From: Microbacterium arabinogalactanolyticum
Lineage (GTDB): Bacteria > Actinomycetota > Actinomycetes > Actinomycetales > Microbacteriaceae
Assembly: GCF_030268005.1 (NCBI RefSeq)
Contig: NZ_BRZC01000007.1
Location: forward strand, 666,694 to 730,693
Reading direction: 5' to 3'
DNA length: 64,000 bases
The notes beneath the pieces were generated by a model. It saw only the letters and a list, made by a program, of their open reading frames with translations, ran no database searches and was not told where the DNA came from. Both the position numbers and the translations under genes were made by a program. This document shows positions 18,270-26,530 of this stretch, piece by piece; position 1 is the stretch's first letter; each line of letters opens with the position of its first letter.

Positions 18270-19475
18270 TCAGGCGCGCTGTTTCAGATACGCCTCGAAC
18301 ACCACCTCGAACTCGGCTTCGGTGACGATCGGGATGCCGTGTGCACGAGCGGTCTTCGCCTTGCCCGTCTGGCTCGCAGCATCCGCCGCGACCAGCACCA
18401 CGCAGCTCTTCGTCACGCTGCCGGTCACAAGACCGGCATCCGTGACGAGCCGTGCCCAGTCCTCGGCGGGGCGGCTCAGCGCGCCGTCGAAGACGACGCG
18501 CGCTCCGGGCGCGAGAGTGAACGCGCGCTCGTCACCAGCAGGCTCATCGACGTCGGGGATCTCGGGCACCGGCAGGTCGAGGATCGTCGCGATCTGGACG
18601 AGCTCGCGGCGCTCGTCGGCGGTGACGATCCCGTCGGCGAGCACCTCGACGTAGGCGGCCGCGAGGTACGAGGCGTGCAGGGTGACGAGGCGCTGAGGGC
18701 TGAGCTGCGTCAGCTCCGCGATCGCGTCGAGGCGCGAGTACTCGCCGGTCGAGATCAGTCCGTCCTCCAGCACGCGGATCAGCATGTCGAGATAGACGGC
18801 GGATGCCGCATCCAGCGTGCCCTGCGGGATGCTGACGCGCTCCCACAGCGGGCGCTCGGCCGTGTCGACGAACCCGTCGGCCGTCGTGGAGTCACGGGCC
18901 GTCCCTGTCACGGTCGTCGACCCGTCGGCGGACAGCGGGAACGTCGCGTTCGCGGCATCCGTCCGCCAGTCGTCGGAGCCGCCCTCGCGCGCGATCAGCG
19001 CCGCGAGGATCGCGGCCTTCGCGCGGGCGTCGCCGAGCGCGGGCCGCGCCGGGTCGTAGTCGATGTCGAGCACGGCGCACACGTCACCGAGTCGCGAGAC
19101 TCCGAACGCCCTGTGCGCCCACAGCATGGTGTCGAGCGCATCGAACGTCGCAGGGAGCACGAAGCCGTCGGACGCCAGCTCGGACTTGAGGAACCGCAGG
19201 TCGAACTCCTGGTTGTGCGCGACGAGCGTGCGCCCGCTGAGCAGGCCGACCAGGTGCGAGGCGACCTCGCCGATCAGCGGTGCGCCGGCGAGGTCCTCGG
19301 ATCGGATGCCGCGGACCTGGGCGCGACCGGCGTCGCGCTGCGGGTTCACGAGCGTCGTCCACTCGCGCTCCGGGCGTCCGTCGTCGTCGACGAGCACGAC
19401 AGCGAGCTCGATGATGCGGTCCCCGCGAGCCGGCGAGAAGCCTGTGGTCTCAAGATCGATGACGGCGTAGGCCAT
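18270..19475 (-). CDS. DEDDh 3'-5' exonuclease-like protein with C-terminal BRCT domain
   Basis: 401 residues. Exonuclease domain at 1-175: D7-x-E9 in AVIDLETTGFS (Exo I), HNQEFDLRF (Exo II) and RPALGDARAKA (Exo III). A helical TerB-like middle segment spans about 215-300 and a BRCT domain about 310-395 (VTKSCVVLVAADAASQTGKAKTARAHGIPIVTEAEF). In Exo III the general-base His expected five residues before the Asp is an Arg (CGG), so activity may be altered or lost. Start ATG 19475 behind GGGGGA; a long upstream extension is not genuine. Probably a DNA repair or proofreading accessory factor. Convergent with the HTH gene, six bases apart. Confidence 0.85.
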   Translation of the reverse strand: MAYAVIDLETTGFSPARGDRIIELAVVLVDDDGRPEREWTTLVNPQRDAGRAQVRGIRSEDLAGAPLIGEVASHLVGLLSGRTLVAHNQEFDLRFLKSELASDGFVLPATFDALDTMLWAHRAFGVSRLGDVCAVLDIDYDPARPALGDARAKAAILAALIAREGGSDDWRTDAANATFPLSADGSTTVTGTARDSTTADGFVDTAERPLWERVSIPQGTLDAASAVYLDMLIRVLEDGLISTGEYSRLDAIAELTQLSPQRLVTLHASYLAAAYVEVLADGIVTADERRELVQIATILDLPVPEIPDVDEPAGDERAFTLAPGARVVFDGALSRPAEDWARLVTDAGLVTGSVTKSCVVLVAADAASQTGKAKTARAHGIPIVTEAEFEVVFEAYLKQRA

Positions 19476-19640
19476 TGGATGTTCCCCCTGTCTCCGGTTC
19501 CCGAGCGGGCGTGGACGTGCCGACGCGGCGCTCGGGAGGCCTCTTCGATATTGGCAGACGGAGAGGAAGGATGGTGGGGGCTCTGCGCGCCGTCTTCTCA
19601 TGGGCACCGCTCCCCATCTATCAATCCGCTGAGAACCCCG

Positions 19641-19646
19641 TACGGT
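19641..19646 (+). promoter_or_regulatory. Leaderless-type -10 box of the lipoprotein gene
   Basis: TACGGT ends seven bases before the ATG at 19654, placing the transcription start on or next to the A of the start codon. No Shine-Dalgarno sequence is present. The rest of the gap 19476-19640 contains the leader of the exonuclease gene with a 9-base inverted repeat (19499-19507 with 19529-19537). Confidence 0.55.
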
Positions 19647-19653
19647 TGTAAGT

Positions 19654-19995
19654 ATGAACACCGACCGGAGCCCCCGCATCGCCACCCGCCTTCTGGCGGT
19701 CCTGCCCATCGCAGCCGTCGCCTTCTCGCTCGCCGCGTGCTCGGCGCCCGAGCGCCCCTCCGCCAAGGAGGTCGCCGCCGGGTACCACAAGATCGTCGAG
19801 GAGGCGGGCCAGACCGCCATGTACCCGGGCGACATGATCGAGTGCCTCGCCGACGCCATGGTCAAGTCCGAGATCTCCGACCAGGACCTGGCGAACATCG
19901 CCCAGGGCAAGGACCTGCAGACCAGTAAGGACTCGCAGAAGCTGCTGGTCAAGGTCGTCTCGGAGGCAGCGCCGGACTGCGCGCCGAAGCAGTGA
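19654..19995 (+). CDS. Small secreted lipoprotein of unknown function
   Basis: 113 residues. N-terminal signal with a positively charged start, a hydrophobic stretch and lipobox LAAC (Cys29), so the mature protein is lipid-anchored outside the membrane. The mature part is mostly helical and charged, with two further cysteines (ECLADAM and PDCAPKQ) that may pair. No recognisable domain. Appears leaderless (see -10 box) and is monocistronic with a strong terminator. Confidence 0.75.
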   Translation: MNTDRSPRIATRLLAVLPIAAVAFSLAACSAPERPSAKEVAAGYHKIVEEAGQTAMYPGDMIECLADAMVKSEISDQDLANIAQGKDLQTSKDSQKLLVKVVSEAAPDCAPKQ

Positions 19996-20025
19996 TCTGA
20001 AGTCTCAGGAGGGCGCACAGCGCAC

Positions 20026-20060
20026 AGGGCCGGAACCGGGGGAATGGTTCCGGCCCTTTT
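20026..20060 (+). terminator. Intrinsic terminator of the lipoprotein gene
   Basis: Perfect 12-base arms (AGGGCCGGAACC and GGTTCCGGCCCT), an eight-base loop and a trailing TTTT. This is the clearest rho-independent terminator in the window. Confidence 0.9.
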
Positions 20061-20082
20061 CCGTGTCGGCCGCGGGACGCAT

Positions 20083-20104
20083 TTCGTCTCGCTGCGCTCG
20101 CTCA
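20083..20104. repeat. Dispersed 22-base element, copy 1
   Basis: TTCGTCTCGCTGCGCTCGCT plus CA, identical base for base to 37364-37385. This copy stands alone (one arm), while the other is part of a hairpin. It lies between the lipoprotein terminator and the symporter promoter. Arms of this kind recur between genes in Microbacterium-like genomes. Confidence 0.6.
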
Positions 20105-20123
20105 ATGACCGGGTCCCGTGTCA

Positions 20124-20145
20124 TGTGACGTCACGCAGTGTCACA
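20124..20145. promoter_or_regulatory. Cluster of GTGAC/GTCAC half-sites before the symporter gene
   Basis: TGTGAC (20124-20129) and GTCACA (20140-20145) form an inverted pair, and a perfect palindrome GTGACGTCAC lies at 20125-20134. A candidate -10, TAACGT, is at 20173-20178. The half-sites recall CRP/GlxR (TGTGA-N6-TCACA), but the spacing is wrong for a single classical site, so the regulator is uncertain. Confidence 0.35.
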
Positions 20146-20240
20146 AGATCCCCGGAATTCCGCGGCGCGCCCTAACGTTGGGCAACATGGCGCGCATGGT
20201 GCGCGCATCGCCCCTCCCCGCTCGACCACATGGAGCCCCT

Positions 20241-21668
20241 GTGACCACCACCGCCCGCGCGCCGAAGGCGCCCGACACCCGAGGCCCGGTCCGCAAGCTG
20301 CTGACCTCCTTCGGGTTCCAGATCCTCGCAGCCCTCGTCCTCGGCATCGCCGCCGGCCTCATCGGCGTCTCCCTCGGCGCCAGCGACGAGAACCACACCA
20401 TCCTCTCCGACACCCTCGACCGCATCGGCGGCTCGTACGTCACGCTGCTGAAGGCGGCCGTCGTCCCGCTGATCTTCACCGCGATCGTCGCGAGCATCTC
20501 CAACCTGCGCCGCGTGCAGAACGCTGCGCGCCTCGCCGGCCAGACGATCCTGTGGTTCGCGATCACGGCATTCATCGCGGTGTCGATCGGCATCGTGCTC
20601 GGCCTGGTCATCCAGCCCGGCAGCAAGGCAGGCGAGGGCCTGAAGACCGGCGAGCCGTACGCGGTCGGCACCTGGTGGAACTTCCTGCTCGGCCTGATCC
20701 CGCAGAACTTCCTCGGACTCAGCGTCTCGAGCTCCCTCGACCCGACTACGAACACCGTCACCTCGGGGGTCGGCTTCAACATCCTGCAGGTCATCGTGGT
20801 CGCCGCCGCCGTCGGCATCGCCGCGCTGAAGGCGGGCAAGAAGGCCGAGCCGTTCCTGGCGTTCACCGAGTCGCTGCTCAAGGTCATCCAGCGCGTGCTG
20901 TGGTGGATCATCCGCATCGCCCCGCTCGGCACCTTCGGCCTGATCGGCTCGGCCGTCATCAAGTACGGCTGGGACAAGCTCACCGCCCTGGCCTGGTTCG
21001 CGGGCGCGATCTACATCGGCCTGGCCATCGTGCTGTTCGTCGTCTACCCGATCCTCGTGAAGACGCACGGCCTGTCGATCAAGCAGTACTTCTCGGGCGT
21101 GTGGCCGGCGGTGCAGCTGGCGTTCGTCAGCCGCTCCTCCATCGGCACCCTGCCGCTCACCGAGCGCGTCACCGAGCGCAACCTCGGCGTCCCCTCCGGC
21201 TACGCCTCGTTCGCCGTGCCGCTCGGCGCAACCACCAAGATGGACGGCTGCGCCGCGATCTACCCGGCCATCGCCGCGATCTTCGTCGCTCAGTTCTTCG
21301 ACGTGACCCTCAGCCCCATCCAGTACCTGCTGATCGTGATCGTCTCGGTCGTCGGCTCCGCCGCCACCGCGGGCACCACCGGCGCGATCGTCATGCTCAC
21401 GCTGACGCTCTCGACCCTGGGCCTGCCGCTGGAGGGCGTCGGCCTGCTGCTCGCGATCGACCCGATCCTCGACATGGGCCGCACCGCGGTGAACGTCGCC
21501 GGTCAGGCGCTGGTCCCGACGATCGTCGCCAAGCGCGAGGGCATCCTCGATCTCGACCTGTACAACGCGCCGCGCAACGGTCTCCCCTTCGCCGAGGACA
21601 TCGACGAGGCGGATGCCGCGGATGCTGCCGAGCCGGAGTCCGGCAAGGAGCCCGTCGCCGCGAAGTGA
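20241..21668 (+). CDS. Dicarboxylate/amino-acid:cation (Na+ or H+) symporter, DAACS family
   Basis: 475 residues, eight membrane helices plus re-entrant loops, the DctA/GltP fold. Diagnostic motifs are the serine-rich SRSSIGTLPL of hairpin 1, PLGATTKMDGCAAIYPAIAAIFVAQFF of helix 7, and GTTGAIVMLTLTLSTLGLPLEGVGLLLAIDPILDMGRTAVNVAGQ of hairpin 2/helix 8. Imports C4-dicarboxylates or glutamate/aspartate at the plasma membrane. GTG start at 20241 with GGAG five bases upstream; earlier in-frame starts would add a non-membrane leader across the promoter. Stand-alone gene. The substrate within the family cannot be decided. Confidence 0.9.
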   Translation: MTTTARAPKAPDTRGPVRKLLTSFGFQILAALVLGIAAGLIGVSLGASDENHTILSDTLDRIGGSYVTLLKAAVVPLIFTAIVASISNLRRVQNAARLAGQTILWFAITAFIAVSIGIVLGLVIQPGSKAGEGLKTGEPYAVGTWWNFLLGLIPQNFLGLSVSSSLDPTTNTVTSGVGFNILQVIVVAAAVGIAALKAGKKAEPFLAFTESLLKVIQRVLWWIIRIAPLGTFGLIGSAVIKYGWDKLTALAWFAGAIYIGLAIVLFVVYPILVKTHGLSIKQYFSGVWPAVQLAFVSRSSIGTLPLTERVTERNLGVPSGYASFAVPLGATTKMDGCAAIYPAIAAIFVAQFFDVTLSPIQYLLIVIVSVVGSAATAGTTGAIVMLTLTLSTLGLPLEGVGLLLAIDPILDMGRTAVNVAGQALVPTIVAKREGILDLDLYNAPRNGLPFAEDIDEADAADAAEPESGKEPVAAK

Positions 21669-21684
21669 CGACGAGCGGATGCCC

Positions 21685-21716
21685 GAGCGCCTCGCCCCTC
21701 AGGGGGCGGGGCGCTC
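21685..21716. terminator. Bidirectional terminator hairpin
   Basis: 14-base arms (21685-21698 and 21703-21716, one T:G pair) with a TCAG loop lie between the convergent symporter and antiporter genes. No strong T-run on either side. Confidence 0.65.
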
Positions 21717-21729
21717 TCGCATTCCGGCG

Positions 21730-23442
21730 TCAGGCGCGCGACTGCGGGCGGGTTGCGGCGCGGGTGTCGAGCGCCAGCTCCTCGGCATCCATCGCCGTGA
21801 TCAGCTCGTGCATGACCTCTTCGCTGAGGTTCCCGGCATCCCGCTCGTCCAGCAGCAGACGGCGTCGCACCGCGAGCCATCCCTTCGCCATGGCCATGAA
21901 CTGCTCCTGGGTGGGGCGCGGCCTCAGATCGATCTGCGTGGTCTCAGAATCCGACTCCACCCGGATCAGCCGCTTCGCGAACGCGTCGAAGGCCGCCAGC
22001 TGATCCTCGCCCTGCTCCTGCGCCCACTGCTTGCGCATGTCCCGCAGATACGCCTTGCCCGCCTCGCGACTGCGCTCGCGCACGGCCGCCATCTGCCGGG
22101 CGTCCTCCTGCTCCTCGCGGTCGTCGACCACCCGCAGCACACGGATCAGCCAGGGCAGCGTCAGCCCCTGCAGCAGCAGGGTGCCGACCGTCACCACGAA
22201 CGCGACCACCACGAGGGCATGTGCGGCCTGCGCATCCATCTGGGCGATGTCGGCCGCGGCGAGCGCGGTCGCCAGCGTGACCACGCCGCGCATCCCTGCC
22301 CACGAGATCACCGCGTTGTCGCGCCAGGACAGCTTGGTCTCCGTCAGACGCTGCCGCAGCTGCTCCTCGGTGAGCGGATGCCTGCCCCGCCGCTCCACGG
22401 TGACCGGAACGGCCGCGCCGCCGTTCTTCATGCGCTCCCACTTGCGCAGGCGCATACGCGTCCACCACTGGCCCCACGCACTGGCGGGGAACACGAACAG
22501 GGGACGCACCAGCAGGACGACGAGAAGCACCGCGGCCGACAGCCCGATCACGGGCCAGACCTCGCCGTCGTTGAGGTCGGCGACCACTCGCGGCAGCTGC
22601 AGGCCGATGTAGGCGAACACGAACGACTCCAGCAGGAAGTCGGCGCTCAGCCACAGCGGCGCCTCCTGCTGCCTCGTCGTGTAACTGGTGCGCGGGGCGT
22701 TGAAGCCGACGTAGAGTCCCATCGCGACCACGGCGATCACGCCCGAGCCGCCGAGCTGCTCGGCGATCGCGTAGGCGCCGAACGGCGCGAGCAGTCCGAC
22801 CGTGCCGTTGATGACCGCGTCATCGCTGCGCATCCGCAGCTGATGCATGAACAGCCCGAAGACCAGCCCGATCAGCACGCCGACGATCACCGCCAGCAGG
22901 AACTGCCAGATCGTCGACCAGAAGTTGAAGGCGGCACCCGTGACCACCGTCGCGGCGAACACGCGGTACAGCGTCAGCGAGGTGGCGTCATTGATCAGGC
23001 TCTCCCCCGACAGCACCGTCATCACCCGGCGCGGCAGACCCAGCTTGCGGCCGATGGCGGCGGCGGAGACGGCATCCGGCGGGGCGACGATCGCCCCCAG
23101 CAGCAGCGCCCCGGGAAGCGTCAGCTCCGGCAGCAGCCACCACGCGACCAGGCCGACCACGACGGTCGTCACGACCACCAGGCCGATCCCGAGCCTGCGG
23201 ATCTGCGGCATGGCGCGGGTGAAGCTGATGAACGAGACGTCGAGCGCCGCCGAGTACAGCAGCGGTGGCAGCACGAGGTTCAGCAGCACGTGACCGTCGA
23301 TCGAGGGGTTCGGCACGAACGGCAGGAATGCCGCTGCGAGCGCGACCACCGTGACCAGCAGCGGCGCCGGCCACCCCCGCCAGCGCGCGACCGCCGCCAC
23401 CGCGACCGCACCGACGATGACGAAGAAGATGCTCGCGTCCAT
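21730..23442 (-). CDS. Na+/H+ antiporter, CPA1 (NhaP-type)
   Basis: 570 residues: about twelve membrane helices in the first 400, then a soluble C-terminal tail of about 170 residues. The CPA1 ion-site region is visible as GAIVAPPDAVSAAAIGRKLGLPRRVMTVLSGESLINDATSLTLYRV, which includes the conserved Asp-Ala and GESLxND motifs. Exchanges Na+ (or K+) for protons across the plasma membrane. The start at ATG 23442 is supported by a TAGCCT box seven bases before it and by the hydrophobic N-terminus (MDASIFFVIVGAVAV). Upstream in-frame codons are not protein-like. Confidence 0.9.
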   Translation of the reverse strand: MDASIFFVIVGAVAVAAVARWRGWPAPLLVTVVALAAAFLPFVPNPSIDGHVLLNLVLPPLLYSAALDVSFISFTRAMPQIRRLGIGLVVVTTVVVGLVAWWLLPELTLPGALLLGAIVAPPDAVSAAAIGRKLGLPRRVMTVLSGESLINDATSLTLYRVFAATVVTGAAFNFWSTIWQFLLAVIVGVLIGLVFGLFMHQLRMRSDDAVINGTVGLLAPFGAYAIAEQLGGSGVIAVVAMGLYVGFNAPRTSYTTRQQEAPLWLSADFLLESFVFAYIGLQLPRVVADLNDGEVWPVIGLSAAVLLVVLLVRPLFVFPASAWGQWWTRMRLRKWERMKNGGAAVPVTVERRGRHPLTEEQLRQRLTETKLSWRDNAVISWAGMRGVVTLATALAAADIAQMDAQAAHALVVVAFVVTVGTLLLQGLTLPWLIRVLRVVDDREEQEDARQMAAVRERSREAGKAYLRDMRKQWAQEQGEDQLAAFDAFAKRLIRVESDSETTQIDLRPRPTQEQFMAMAKGWLAVRRRLLLDERDAGNLSEEVMHELITAMDAEELALDTRAATRPQSRA

Positions 23443-23449
23443 GGGGGCA

Positions 23450-23455
23450 AGGCTA
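23450..23455 (-). promoter_or_regulatory. Leaderless-type -10 box of the antiporter gene
   Basis: TAGCCT on the minus strand followed by exactly seven bases and then ATG. No Shine-Dalgarno sequence lies in the gap. Same geometry as five other genes in the window. Confidence 0.5.
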
Positions 23456-23512
23456 ACGCGGCCACTCCCGCTCATCCCGGCGCCGGACCGCGCTTCGCCG
23501 AGAGCGCCGCGC

Positions 23513-24145
23513 TCACCGTGCGGCGGCGAGCAGCCGGACCACCTCCTCATCCGGGGTCTGCCGGAAGTCCGTGTAGTACATGCCGACGGTCATGAAGTCA
23601 CGCGGCGCGCAGAGGCAGACCACCTCGTCCGCATCGGTCAGCTGATCCAGAGCATCCGGCGCCGCCACCGGAACGGCGACCACCACGTGCGACGCACCGC
23701 GGGCGCGGGCGATCGCGCACGCCGTCCGCATGGTCGCCCCGGTCGCGATCCCGTCATCCACGATGATCGCGACACGGCCCTCGATCGACTCTGCGGGGCG
23801 GCCCTCGCGCAGCATCCGCGATCTGCGCTCCACCTCGGCGCGCTCGCGCTGCTCGGCCGCGGCGAGCGTCGCCTCGTCGGCGCCGGTGATGCTGATCACG
23901 CCGGCGTTGCGCACGACGGCGTCGTCCTCGCCGACCGCGCCCATCGCCACCTCCGGATGCCCGGGCGCCCCGACCTTGCGCACGATCAGGACGTCCAGCG
24001 GAGCGGCGAGCGCACGAGCCACCTCCGCGGCCACGGGCACGCCGCCGCGCGGCAGGCCGAGCACGACACAGTCCTCGTGGGCGCGATGCGTCAGCTCACG
24101 GGCGAGTTCCCGGCCCGCGTCGGCTCTGTCCTCGAAGTTCCACAT
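23513..24145 (-). CDS. Phosphoribosyltransferase-fold protein
   Basis: 210 residues of the type I PRTase fold (COG1926-like predicted phosphoribosyltransferases). The PRPP loop is VAIIVDDGIATGATMRTA; the N-terminal VLGLPRGGVPVAAEVA and VRKVGAPGHPEVAMGAVGE are characteristic. The substrate is unknown. ATG 24145 with AGGTGA upstream. It stands apart from nucleotide-synthesis genes, and many such proteins occur with dehydrogenases or universal stress proteins, which is not the case here. Confidence 0.82.
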   Translation of the reverse strand: MWNFEDRADAGRELARELTHRAHEDCVVLGLPRGGVPVAAEVARALAAPLDVLIVRKVGAPGHPEVAMGAVGEDDAVVRNAGVISITGADEATLAAAEQRERAEVERRSRMLREGRPAESIEGRVAIIVDDGIATGATMRTACAIARARGASHVVVAVPVAAPDALDQLTDADEVVCLCAPRDFMTVGMYYTDFRQTPDEEVVRLLAAAR

Positions 24146-24290
24146 GGCGTCACCTGATCCCGGATTACGCCGGGCGGATGCGATGCGTCAAGCCCCTGGC
24201 GCCGGGGCCACCGCCGTGCGCCACGCGACCGGCGGCCTTGGTTGCGACCGAAAGCGCGGAATGCCACAGCATCCGCTTCGGTTGCCCCTG

Positions 24291-25349
24291 ATGATGACTT
24301 CTGCAGCGCTCTCCGTCCTCGATCTCGTTCCCGTCCGCTCCGGCGTCGACGGCTCCACCCAGACCAGCGCGCAGGCGGTGGCCGCATCGATGGCGCTCGC
24401 CCAGCGCGCCGATGAGCTCGGCTACCGGCGCTACTGGTTCGCGGAGCACCACAACATGCCGTCCGTGGCATCCACGGCTCCCCCGGTGCTGATCGCGGCC
24501 GCGGCGTCGCGCACGTCTCGGATCCGGGTCGGCTCGGGCGGCGTCATGCTGCCCAACCACGCCCCACTGGTCGTGGCCGAGCAGTTCGCCGCGCTCGAGG
24601 CCATCGCGCCCGGACGCATCGACCTCGGCATCGGGCGCGCCCCGGGCAGCGACCCCGTGATCACGCAGCTGCTGCGCCAGTCGGGCACCTCCGGCGACGT
24701 CGAGCGCTTCCCCTCGCACGTGCAGGACATCGCGCTGATGCTGCGTCACGAGGGCGCGACCGTGCGGTTCACCAGCGGCGGCGAGTACACCGTGCGCGCG
24801 ACGCCGATGGCATCCGATGCGCCCGAGATCTGGCTCCTGGGTTCGAGCGACTACTCGGCCCAGCTCGCGGCATCCCTCGGCCTGCCCTACGTGTTCGCGA
24901 ACCACTTCTCCGGTCAGGGACTGCAGCGTGCGCTCGACCTGTACCGGTCGGCGTTCCAGCCGTCTTCCGTGCTCGAGACACCCCGGACGTTCCTGACCGC
25001 GAACGTCGTCGCCGCGCCGTCCGCCGACGAGGCAGCGGCTCGCGCGCTGCCGCAGCTGCGCATGATGACGCGGCTGCGCCGCAACCAGCCGCTCACCCCG
25101 CTGGAGTCGGTCGAGCAGGCGCAGCGCGGTCTGGCCGAGGCGGATGCCGGCGAGCAGACGCTCGTCGACGGCATCCGCGCCAACTGGTTCATCGGCGAAG
25201 CCGGTGAGGTGCGCACCACGCTGGACGCCTTCGCCGCGCAGTACGGCGTGGACGAGATCATGATCTCGCCGGTGGCCGGATCTTTCGAGTCCGAACCGCT
25301 GGACGCGACCCCCGGTCGCGTGCAGACCCTGGAGCTGCTCGCGCGCTGA
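24291..25349 (+). CDS. LLM-class flavin-dependent oxidoreductase (luciferase-like, MsnO8 type)
   Basis: 352 residues, bacterial luciferase-like TIM barrel. The N-terminus LSVLDLVPVRSG, the active-site RYWFAEHHNMPSVASTAPPVLIAAAA and PGRIDLGIGRAPGSDP identify the LLM family MsnO8-type branch, which uses reduced flavin. Two adjacent ATGs (24291 and 24294) are equally possible starts, and no clear RBS is seen. Its stop is four bases from the convergent prephenate dehydratase stop. Physiological substrate unknown. Confidence 0.85.
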   Translation: MMTSAALSVLDLVPVRSGVDGSTQTSAQAVAASMALAQRADELGYRRYWFAEHHNMPSVASTAPPVLIAAAASRTSRIRVGSGGVMLPNHAPLVVAEQFAALEAIAPGRIDLGIGRAPGSDPVITQLLRQSGTSGDVERFPSHVQDIALMLRHEGATVRFTSGGEYTVRATPMASDAPEIWLLGSSDYSAQLAASLGLPYVFANHFSGQGLQRALDLYRSAFQPSSVLETPRTFLTANVVAAPSADEAAARALPQLRMMTRLRRNQPLTPLESVEQAQRGLAEADAGEQTLVDGIRANWFIGEAGEVRTTLDAFAAQYGVDEIMISPVAGSFESEPLDATPGRVQTLELLAR

Positions 25350-25353
25350 GCGC

Positions 25354-26298
25354 CTACGCCTCGTCGGGCTCGCCGGCGATCAGACCGCGCAGCCAGTCGC
25401 GGGCCTCGACGAAGATCTCGTCGGCGTACCGGTCGGGGTACTGCACGATGCGGCGGTCGGCACGCGGATAGGAGCCGAGGAACACCACCCGGGGGCTGAA
25501 CCGGCGGATGCCGAGCAGCGCGTCGGCCATGCGCTCGTCCTGGATGTGGCCGTCGGCGTCGAGCACGAAGCGGTACCGTCCCAGTTCGTCGCCGATGGGC
25601 CGCGACTCGATCAGCGACAGGTTGATGCCTCGGGTGGAGAACTGCTCCAGCATCTCCAGCAGGGCGCCCGGTCGGTCGTCGGGCAGCTCGACGATCAGCG
25701 AGGTCTTGTCGGCACCGGTCGGCGCCCCGGCGGCGGTGGTGCGCGAGACCAGCACGAAGCGGGTCACGGCGTTGTCGTTGTCGCCGATCTGCTCGGCCAG
25801 CACCTCGACGTCCTGGTGCTGCACGATGCCGGGCGCCGCGATCGCGGCCTGCGCCGGCAGCGTTCCGTCCAGGATGCCCAGAGCGGATGCCACATTGCTG
25901 GCCGCCGGAACATGAGCGTGCCTGGGGAGGTGCGCTCCGAGCCAGCCGTGGCACTGCGCGTAGGCGACGGGGTGCGCCGCGATGACCTGCACATCCTCGA
26001 GCTTCGTCCCCGGAGCTCCGACCAGCACGAAGTTCACCTTGACGAGATACTCGCCGATGATCCGCAGGCCCGGGTTCGTCGCCAGGGCGTCCAGCGTCGT
26101 GGAGACGCCGCCCTCGATCGAGTTCTCGATCGCGATCATCGCGGCATCCGACACCCCCGACAGCACGTCGGCGAGGGCCTCGCCCACGTTGTGCACGGGC
26201 TTCCACTCGTGACCACGGGCCTCGGGCACCTGGTCCAGGGCCGCTTCGGTGAAGGTTCCGGCAGGGCCCAGGTAGCTGTACGTGCGGCGTTCGGTCAC
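25354..26298 (-). CDS. pheA: Prephenate dehydratase
   Basis: 314 residues: a periplasmic-binding-like catalytic domain (GPAGTFTEAAL at the N-terminus; ENSIEGGV; the catalytic Thr-Arg-Phe in DNDNAVTRFVLVS) and a C-terminal ACT domain (SLIVELPDDRPGALLEMLEQFSTRGINLSLIESRPI) for feedback by phenylalanine. It converts prephenate to phenylpyruvate in phenylalanine synthesis. No chorismate mutase domain is fused. GTG start at 26298, six bases after a TAGGCT box, so probably leaderless. Confidence 0.95.
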   Translation of the reverse strand: MTERRTYSYLGPAGTFTEAALDQVPEARGHEWKPVHNVGEALADVLSGVSDAAMIAIENSIEGGVSTTLDALATNPGLRIIGEYLVKVNFVLVGAPGTKLEDVQVIAAHPVAYAQCHGWLGAHLPRHAHVPAASNVASALGILDGTLPAQAAIAAPGIVQHQDVEVLAEQIGDNDNAVTRFVLVSRTTAAGAPTGADKTSLIVELPDDRPGALLEMLEQFSTRGINLSLIESRPIGDELGRYRFVLDADGHIQDERMADALLGIRRFSPRVVFLGSYPRADRRIVQYPDRYADEIFVEARDWLRGLIAGEPDEA

Positions 26299-26304
26299 CC
26301 GGCA

Positions 26305-26310
26305 AGCCTA
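26305..26310 (-). promoter_or_regulatory. Leaderless-type -10 box of pheA
   Basis: TAGGCT on the minus strand, six bases before the GTG start. No Shine-Dalgarno sequence is present. Identical hexamer and spacing to the box before the LacI gene at 32462-33499. Confidence 0.55.
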
Positions 26311-26530
26311 GTCCCGGGCATCCGCCGGGTTACGGCGGGCGATCCTTACGGGCTGCGCGTGCGCTTCGCGCGGAGATGTACGCCTGCCGCGGACGGAATC
26401 CGGCATCCGATCCGCGCGAAGCGCACATTCCCGCGTGAACCGTACGGCACAGGCGACCCTGATGTCCGCCCGACCGCATCCGCATGACTCCGAAGATGCG
26501 CGACGGCGACCTGCGGGGCAGACTATGCAC

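Noticed and set aside
24200..24290. Imperfect inverted repeat (GCGACCGAAAGCG with CGCTTCGGTTGC) before the luciferase-like gene
   Set aside because: Several mismatches and no regulator nearby; could be an operator but not distinguishable from chance at this GC content.
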